DNA of 12,973 nucleotides, taken from Smittium culicis. Lineage: Eukaryota; Kickxellomycota; Harpellomycetes; Harpellales; Legeriomycetaceae. How positions within the stretch are numbered: position 1 is the stretch's first letter; each line of letters begins with the position of its first letter. The translations under genes and the position numbers were made by a program. Of this stretch, positions 8,103-12,973 are shown one piece after another. The stretch covers positions 1-12,973 of the forward strand of contig LSSN01002023.1 in assembly GCA_001970855.1 (NCBI GenBank), given 5' to 3'. The notes beneath the pieces are model-generated. The model was not told the DNA's origin, searched no databases, and saw nothing but the letters and a program-made list of their open reading frames with translations.

Positions 8103-10056
8103 TTAAACCCTTTCAGTGGCCAAATTTCCTCCAAATTTTTTTGTTAAAACATTTTTTTTATTTTTATAATAATTAATACATAAACATTTTTTAAAGTATC
8201 CAGTTCTATAGTTAGTTAATAAAATTTAGAGTAAATTTTCATTATTCGTCAATAACAATTAATCTCAATTCAGTAGAAGAGATTTGACCAGAAGTTATAC
8301 CAGGATTTAATTAGGCATTGAAACTAATAACCATATAAAGAAATTACTATAATAATTCAAATATACTTACAATTTCTTGTAAAATTTTTTTATTATGCCC
8401 CACCTTTTGCCTAAATAAGAACACTATTCTTTAAAAAAGTCTTGAAATTTTTAGCATACTTACCCATACGTTTAGGCATTTATATACACATATTTTAGGT
8501 GCGCTTTAATATGAATAAAAGGAAAGTGTGTTTTGTAGTATCGTAGGCAAAAAAAATATGATGGCTTTATCTCTCCAGAAAGCACTAAGCTATTATTTTA
8601 TCCAAAAGAGTTGTTAAATATAAGTTTTTGAAGTTCCAGTCTACATCAAGGATTTATAGTGATTGTTTAACATCTGTTAACATGACTAATAGCTATATAT
8701 CTTGTATGTTAAATTATGTTTCTACGTATTAACAGTGTATAAACCACTTCTATCTCAATAAAAGCATTAAAATTCTAATAAAATTAGTCATACTGAAATA
8801 TTAAAATAGTTTAATCCATTTATAAAAATAAATTTATAGCTACTAAACTCGTTTTTATATTTAATATACTATAAATGAATAATAAAAGCGAAACTTGTAT
8901 ATATATAATTTCAAGATAAGTTTATAAAGTTGAATAAAGAATTTAATTTCTAAAAAATGTAAAAAATATAAAAAATTTCAGACTAAACACAGGAATTAAG
9001 TATTATTATTCAAGTTATTAATAAAAAAATAAAAATCGAGCATAGTTAGGCCGAAAGTGACTTTTTTTTTTTGCTGGAATATAATTTTTAAATAATAACT
9101 ATCCTACCAAATTGGAAAAGCTAATTAATCCAGTTAAAGCATATTACAAATAGATTTTATACAAAAGAAAATTTTAAAAAGAAGGAAAATTTTAATTGAA
9201 AAAGACCTGAACATTCAAAAAATCTCACATGTATAGACTAAATAAATTATTTTAATACTGATAAAATATTTGATTCAGAAAAGTTACAACCTGGAGCAGT
9301 AACGCTAAAAAAAACTGCTGCTCCTCTTTAAATCTCAGATTGAAAATTGATACAAAATTTGAAAATTTAAATTTAAAGTACTCACTAAAGTTTTATGTTA
9401 GGTTTTCTCATATTAGTGTCATCTTGTATCATTACTGCAATAAATTTTATCAAATCCATCGTTGATTTTATCGCTTAATTTATATAAACATTTTCGTTGT
9501 ATTTTATTTCAAATATACTTTTATTTATTTTTTAATTTTATCATAGTATTCTTTTATTTTAATAAATTTAAATAGTATATATATACATATTTTTGTCATT
9601 CATATTGAGATAAATATTTAATCAAAAAGCAATTTTTTACAATAACTTGTTAATTCAAAATTTTACGGCTATAAATAACTTGAAAACCAAAATTTATTCT
9701 ATTCATATCTAACTTTTATATATGCTTTATGATTTGCATTTTTTAGCTTCAGCATTTTTGCTCAGGAGGATTTATGGTCATATTTTTTTCCCTTGCAGCA
9801 ATTCGCTTTATGAACTATTGAAATTCTCCAATAACTTGAAAAGATTTTAAATATCTTTTTTTTGAATTTTTATTGACTAATTCAATAACTTTTTGATTCG
9901 CTTTTAAAACTGGGGCATAAAAAGAAAATATTTTTGAGCGAATAAAGTTTCAAAGTTAACAATATAAATATTTTTAGTAGGCTTTTTTTAAACTACCTCG
10001 CACTATTGCAAAATCTTAAATTGACAAAAATGACCTACCGCCCCTGATAGGGATAA
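8103..10056. mobile_element. possible decayed TTAA-type element of about 1.95 kb
   Basis: The left edge is TTAA at 8103-8106 followed by ACCCTTTCAGTGGCC. The complement of the right edge, read from 10056, is TTATCCCTATCAGGGGCGGT. The cores CCCTTTCAGTGGC and CCCTATCAGGGGC agree at 11 of 13 positions, and the outer tetramers are TTAA and TTAT (the latter read on the minus strand). The interior is AT-rich with no ORF and no legible transposase. Termini this short could pair by chance, so this is tentative. If real, it is a second lineage related to the 195-bp family by its CCCTTTC start. Confidence 0.3.
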
Positions 10057-10164
10057 TACTGGCTATTTTTTTTTTTATTCAATGAAATTTATTGGTACGA
10101 TGACAATAAAAGAAAAGTTAGGTAAAGTAAACTATAAAAATAGTAAAGTTGAGACAAGGCATAT

Positions 10165-10400
10165 AAAAGCTAATATTCTAATACCAATAAATTCCTCTAC
10201 CGGCCTACCAGCTGCGTACCTAAAGGGAAATGGGATCAATCTACCAACCTAAATATCCGCCCAGGCATTGATTCGAGTAGACTGGATGACTGAAGTTACA
10301 TTATTCATGAGATTAAGCTTATTGAAACAAAAACGAATTCGTTGAGATGATTGAGCATTTAGTCAGAGCCTACATTTAGCAGGATTTAATACAGGCTAAT
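10165..10400 (-). other. GC-richer relic beside the CAGT-terminus element
   Basis: This stretch is visibly richer in GC than its surroundings and ends just before the CAGT terminus at 10403. On the minus strand a short legible run reads NVTSVIQSTRINAWADI before a stop. This faintly recalls the helical tail of pogo/Tigger-type transposases (xxxAIxxxxxAW), but the match is too weak for identification. It may be the decayed end of an older transposon or a small coding relic. Confidence 0.25.
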
Positions 10401-10402
10401 CA

Positions 10403-10423
10403 CAGTAAACTCTTTGAGATGGC
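10403..10423 (+). repeat. left terminal inverted repeat of the CAGT element
   Basis: CAGTAAACTCTTTGAGATGG then C, pairing with 11329-11349 at 18 of 21 positions. Confidence 0.75.
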
Positions 10424-10500
10424 AACTCTCTTAGGTGCCAACTTTTTGTAAATTTTGTTGATGAATTTACTATTTTTCAATCTTTCAGTTATCCGTCCAT

Positions 10501-10695
10501 TTAACCTTTTCCCTCCCAACACTATTTAAAAATACGTATTTAATTATTCGTTCGTGATTTATAAGTAAATATATTATTTGTTGCATTACTAATTATACCA
10601 ATAATCGTTTGAATCTAGAAATTATTTTATTTTAATGAATTCAGTTAACTATATTTTGTAGGTAAAAAATAGTCTACTGCCCGGGAAAGGGTTAA
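10501..10695 (+). mobile_element. 195-bp TTAA element, copy B
   Basis: A perfect TTAA lies at both ends (10501-10504 and 10692-10695). The left terminus is CCTTTTCCCTCCCA and the right terminus is TGCCCGGGAAAGGG. The total is exactly 195 bp, and this is the best-preserved copy. A 43-bp segment at 10594-10636 is identical, in inverted orientation, to 10989-11031 in copy C. It is non-coding and inserted within the CAGT-terminus element. Confidence 0.85.
10594..10636 (+). repeat. 43-bp block identical in inverted orientation to 10989-11031
   Basis: It includes ATAATCGTTTGAATCTAG and matches the complement of 10989-11031 at every base by my reading. It is the most conserved internal part of copies B and C, and the pair could fold into a long stem across about 350 bp. 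Confidence 0.85.
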
Positions 10696-10929
10696 AGAAA
10701 ACGATTGACTTTTCATGATAAATTTGAAAATTTAGGAAAATATTTATTGGTAAAACAAGACCATTTATCACTAGAATCTTGGCCTGTAATATAACAGCTT
10801 TCTAAGTCGGCATTTTATACTCTTTTTCAAAATGGCTGTTATACACACCAAAATTATATTTCTTAGTTGGCAACTCATTTTTAATTAGCCTATCATTTTC
10901 TATTGCGTTTTTTATTTTTTTTCAGGCTC

Positions 10930-11124
10930 TTTACCCTTTCGTACCAGTAGACAAATATTAACTTATCAAGCATAGCCAACTGCATTCTATTAAAATAAAA
11001 TAATTTCTAGATTCAAACGATTATTGGTATATTTAGTATAGAAACAAATAACAAATGCTATAAAAAATATTAGTGAATCAATAAATCTGTTAATTATAAA
11101 ATCATTGGACAGGGAAAGGGTACA
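10930..11124 (-). mobile_element. 195-bp TTAA element, copy C (inverted)
   Basis: On the plus strand it begins TTTA CCCTTTCGTACCAGTAGAC and ends GGACAGGGAAAGGG TACA. It is again exactly 195 bp including the two mutated TTAA-like tetramers. Its complement aligns with copy B: CCCTTTCCCT at the start, GTCTACTG near the end, and a 43-bp identical block in the middle (10989-11031). It lies in the same host element as copy B but in the opposite direction. Confidence 0.82.
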
Positions 11125-11260
11125 CGAATATTTCTTGGACGCAAACTATTGGTCACCAATATTCGTAATTAGCTCTATGAAATGTTTTAAAAAGGCTAAT
11201 TTTTCAAAGGCAAAACTTTATTGGCAGGAAGAATTACATCTACTTTTAATAAAAAAAACA

Positions 11261-11320
11261 TTATTTCTGAGTTGGCAATTTGCCAACTAAGAAATAATTT
11301 GGCTTTAAAAAAGCCAAATT
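11261..11320. repeat. two adjoining near-perfect palindromes
   Basis: The first has arms at 11261-11278 and 11280-11297 (TTATTTCTGAGTTGGCAA against its complement), with one mismatch and a one-base centre. The second has arms at 11296-11306 and 11310-11320 (AATTTGGCTTT against AAAGCCAAATT), perfect over 11 bp with a three-base loop. They share two bases. They lie just inside the right terminus of the CAGT element, so they are probably subterminal repeats of that family. Confidence 0.8.
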
Positions 11321-11328
11321 TCTTTGTC

Positions 11329-11349
11329 GCCAACTTAGAGAGTTTACTG
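11329..11349 (-). repeat. right terminal inverted repeat of the CAGT element
   Basis: On the plus strand it ends AGAGAGTTTACTG, followed by TA. It is the complement of the left terminus with three substitutions. Confidence 0.75.
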
Positions 11350-11351
11350 TA

Positions 11352-12320
11352 AATAAGGAATAATAGTGAGAAATGATATCCAATAAATAAAAAGAGTAAG
11401 TGCTAAATAATAATAGGTATTTAGCTTCAACGAATAATATATATTAAAGAAGGGAAAAAATTGTTATTGTTAGCAATAACAGATAAAATTTTACTTGTAT
11501 TAACTTCGAACAAGATGATTTTCATTGGGTTGAATTCGGTTGTAATTTCAGAAAATGGATTTCTACATAAGATAATAACAATTGTCTAGTAACTAAAGAA
11601 TGTCATTTTTATTGTTATAGCTAGCAGTGAAATGTACAATATATATTGTAAATTTTTAAATACATGAAAGATTAAAAAATATCATCCCCACTACTATTTA
11701 AGATGTTTCTTCACTATAGAATATGAACTTTTGTAGGTGTTTTTAGAGTATTTTCAATTAATACTCCTAGTTAACGAATAATGCTGCTTTTATTTTACAC
11801 ACACAGGCTTGTATACGAGTTAATTTTTATTATCAAGTTTTAACAATTGTAGAATTCCACCATCCAGGCTTAGTGGGATTATGAAAGTTTTGGCTTGCTC
11901 AAAAAAAAAATAATCTGCCCAGATTGTTTAGTAAATGCTAAAATAATGTGAAATAAAGCGAAGGCTTCTATTCCTTCAATTATGCTATAAAATAAAGAAT
12001 TAAACACATTCTCATTTATTTTGCGTTTAACCAAAGAATGCCGCGAACGTTCAAAAAACATATCCAATTATGAAAAGAGAGGAAAATTTTTATAAAAACT
12101 GCTTTTGTATCAGGATTAATGGCATTTTTTAAATAATCTAAAGATTATATCAAGTTTTTATACTTAATAAAAACTGTGTGCATTCAAAAAGAAAAAAGTA
12201 TATAACGATGAAGAATTACTATCATGAAAAAGTATCAAAGTTTCCATAACTTTAAAAACGCCCTGAACACTCCTAACTTATTTATCCTTAAAAACTTTTT
12301 ATAACCCGCTCGAAAAAAAA
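11352..12320. other. gene-free upstream region of the secreted-protein gene
   Basis: AT-rich, with no ORF that looks coding and no transposon terminus recognised. The last hundred bases presumably hold the promoter of the gene at 12321. A short minus-strand frame at 11879-12067 lacks an ATG start and family resemblance and is not called. Confidence 0.5.
12298..12304 (+). promoter_or_regulatory. TATA-like element before the secreted-protein gene
   Basis: TTTATAA lies about 17 bp ahead of the ATG, followed by CCCGCTCG and a run of eight A's directly before the start codon. The A-rich leader fits a good fungal start context. In such AT-rich DNA a TATA match has little weight, and the distance to the ATG would leave a very short leader, so a TATA further upstream is equally possible. 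Confidence 0.2.
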
Positions 12321-12973
12321 ATGAAGGTAACCTTTTCTGCTATAGCTTTGGGAGTTTCTGCTCTCTTTTCAGTCATGGCATCACCAGCTGCTGAAAACGC
12401 AATTGTCAACGATCAATCTAACGTAGTGCTCAAAAGATCCGGAGGACACGGTGGCGGTAGAGGACATGGACGTGGTCACGGAAACGGCCACGGCCACGGC
12501 CGTGGGCGCGGACGCGGATATTACGGTTTCGGAAGAAACTGGTACTTCGATAATATAAGTGACTCGATCTTCATCAACACCTTGGCATATAGACCAATCA
12601 ACTACTATGGACAGCGTTTCCAATTCTTGTACCAAAACTCTCCTGTATTTAGCGACTACTGGAACAGAGACGATTATTTCAGAAGCTGCTGGAACTCCGA
12701 TTCTCTTTTCAGAGATGCCTGGTTTTCGTCATTGTACCCAGATGGCTACTCCGACTTTAGAGTTGGCGGAATCTACTATAACTACCTTGACAGATTTGGA
12801 TACGGTAGAGGCAGATGGCACAAAGGACACGGAGGTCACAGAGGTCACGGAGGTCGTGGAGGACATGGAGGTCGTGGAGGACATGGAGGACACGGAGGAA
12901 GCGGAGGAAGCGGAGGAAGCGGAGGAAGCGGAGGAAGCGGAGGAAGCGGAGGAAGCCGTAATAATGGTGGAAG
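12321..12973 (+). CDS. secreted Gly/His/Arg-rich protein with aromatic core and (GGS)n tail, 3' partial
   Basis: The frame opens at ATG 12321 and stays open for 217 codons to the window edge, with no intron signal needed. Residues 1-20 form a signal peptide (MKVTFSAIALGVSALFSVMA), followed by a short propeptide ending in VLKR at 36-39, a Kex2-type site. From residue 40 there is a His/Gly/Arg block to about 66 (GHGRGHGNGHGHGRGRGRG). Residues 67-161 are extremely aromatic: I count 30 Tyr, Phe or Trp in 95. Then GGH/GGR repeats run to about 193, seven Gly-Gly-Ser units fill 192-212, and the visible end is RNNGG. There is one cysteine (C123) and three lysines in all, so it is not a disulfide-rich effector. 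I recognise no named family. The architecture suggests a cell-wall, matrix or adhesive protein, or a histidine-rich metal binder, which is inference. Base composition is far more GC-rich than the flank. Confidence 0.88.
   Translation, partial: MKVTFSAIALGVSALFSVMASPAAENAIVNDQSNVVLKRSGGHGGGRGHGRGHGNGHGHGRGRGRGYYGFGRNWYFDNISDSIFINTLAYRPINYYGQRFQFLYQNSPVFSDYWNRDDYFRSCWNSDSLFRDAWFSSLYPDGYSDFRVGGIYYNYLDRFGYGRGRWHKGHGGHRGHGGRGGHGGRGGHGGHGGSGGSGGSGGSGGSGGSGGSRNNGG
12849..12884 (+). repeat. 18-bp tandem repeat, two units (Gly-Gly-Arg-Gly-Gly-His)
   Basis: GGAGGTCGTGGAGGACAT occurs twice in tandem, in frame, encoding GGRGGH twice. Less exact GGH/GRG units flank it on both sides. Confidence 0.9.
12894..12956 (+). 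repeat. 9-bp tandem repeat, seven units (Gly-Gly-Ser)
   Basis: GGAGGAAGC is repeated seven times without a single difference, encoding (GGS)7 in the secreted protein. Identity down to synonymous positions indicates recent expansion by slippage or unequal crossing-over. Confidence 0.95.

Larger units (their letters stand above)
10403..11349. mobile_element. 947-bp CAGT-terminus element (Tc1/mariner-pogo type, non-autonomous)
   Basis: The left terminus is CAGTAAACTCTTTGAGATGG (10403-10422) and the complement of the right terminus is CAGTAAACTCTCTAAGTTGG (11349-11330). They match at 17 of these 20 positions. The right terminus is followed by TA (11350-11351), the Tc1/mariner target; on the left the TA has become CA. 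CAGT-type ends are typical of pogo/Tigger elements (known). Two 195-bp TTAA elements sit inside; without them the element would be about 557 bp. Repeats of the word TTAGTTGGCAA occur internally (10863, and inverted at 11280-11290). No transposase is encoded, so it is a MITE-like derivative. Confidence 0.7.

Noticed and set aside
9293..9324. GGAGCAG ... CTGCTCC hairpin-like pair
   Set aside because: A seven-base stem with a long A-rich loop and no T-run or gene context is not enough to call a terminator or a structured RNA.
11105..11290. Plus-strand open frame of 61 codons
   Set aside because: It starts inside the end of 195-bp copy C and runs across a transposon boundary and into a palindrome, so it is accidental.
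11879..12067. Minus-strand open frame of 62 codons
   Set aside because: It begins at a non-ATG codon, lies in AT-rich DNA, shows no family resemblance, and is of a length expected by chance.
12381..12635. Minus-strand open frame of 84 codons rich in Val, Ser and Thr
   Set aside because: It is the shadow of the Gly/His/Arg-rich secreted-protein gene on the plus strand.
1..12973. Search for tRNA, rRNA, CRISPR arrays, riboswitches and bacterial operons
   Set aside because: No T-loop or acceptor pairing pattern, no regularly spaced repeats, no ribosome-binding-site-led gene series; the window looks eukaryotic.

Overview
The window reads as AT-rich eukaryotic nuclear DNA, most likely fungal. Three things point that way: a secretory protein with an N-terminal signal peptide and a Lys-Arg (Kex2-type) site, a decayed DIRS-like tyrosine-recombinase retrotransposon, and families of short non-autonomous DNA transposons. 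I see no bacterial operon structure, no tRNA or rRNA, and no CRISPR array. An early-diverging fungus with a low-GC genome would fit, but the sequence does not settle the taxon.

Layout. Bases 1-38 are GC-rich and may be the 3' end of a gene; composition then drops abruptly. Bases 39-2478 are very AT-rich and hold nothing I can call. Bases 2479-7081 are a 4.6-kb unit bounded by TTAA-type inverted termini. Inside it lies a dead DIRS-like retroelement (about 2641-6709) with gag-like, reverse transcriptase, RNase H and tyrosine recombinase remnants in that order. Bases 7614-7808 are a 195-bp TTAA element. Bases 8103-10056 may be a further TTAA-type element, weakly supported. Bases 10403-11349 are a 947-bp element with CAGT termini (Tc1/mariner-pogo type) into which two more copies of the same 195-bp family have inserted in opposite orientations. 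Bases 11352-12320 are gene-free.

The only intact coding region starts at 12321 and runs off the right edge. It encodes a secreted Gly/His/Arg-rich protein with an extremely aromatic core and a terminal (Gly-Gly-Ser) repeat. It is markedly more GC-rich than everything between it and the left edge.

Biologically, this is a transposon graveyard next to a gene for an unusual secreted, possibly structural or adhesive, low-complexity protein. The most informative observations are the three TTAA elements of identical length, the nesting of a DIRS element inside TTAA termini, and the block architecture of the secreted protein. I found no evidence for a new multi-gene system.
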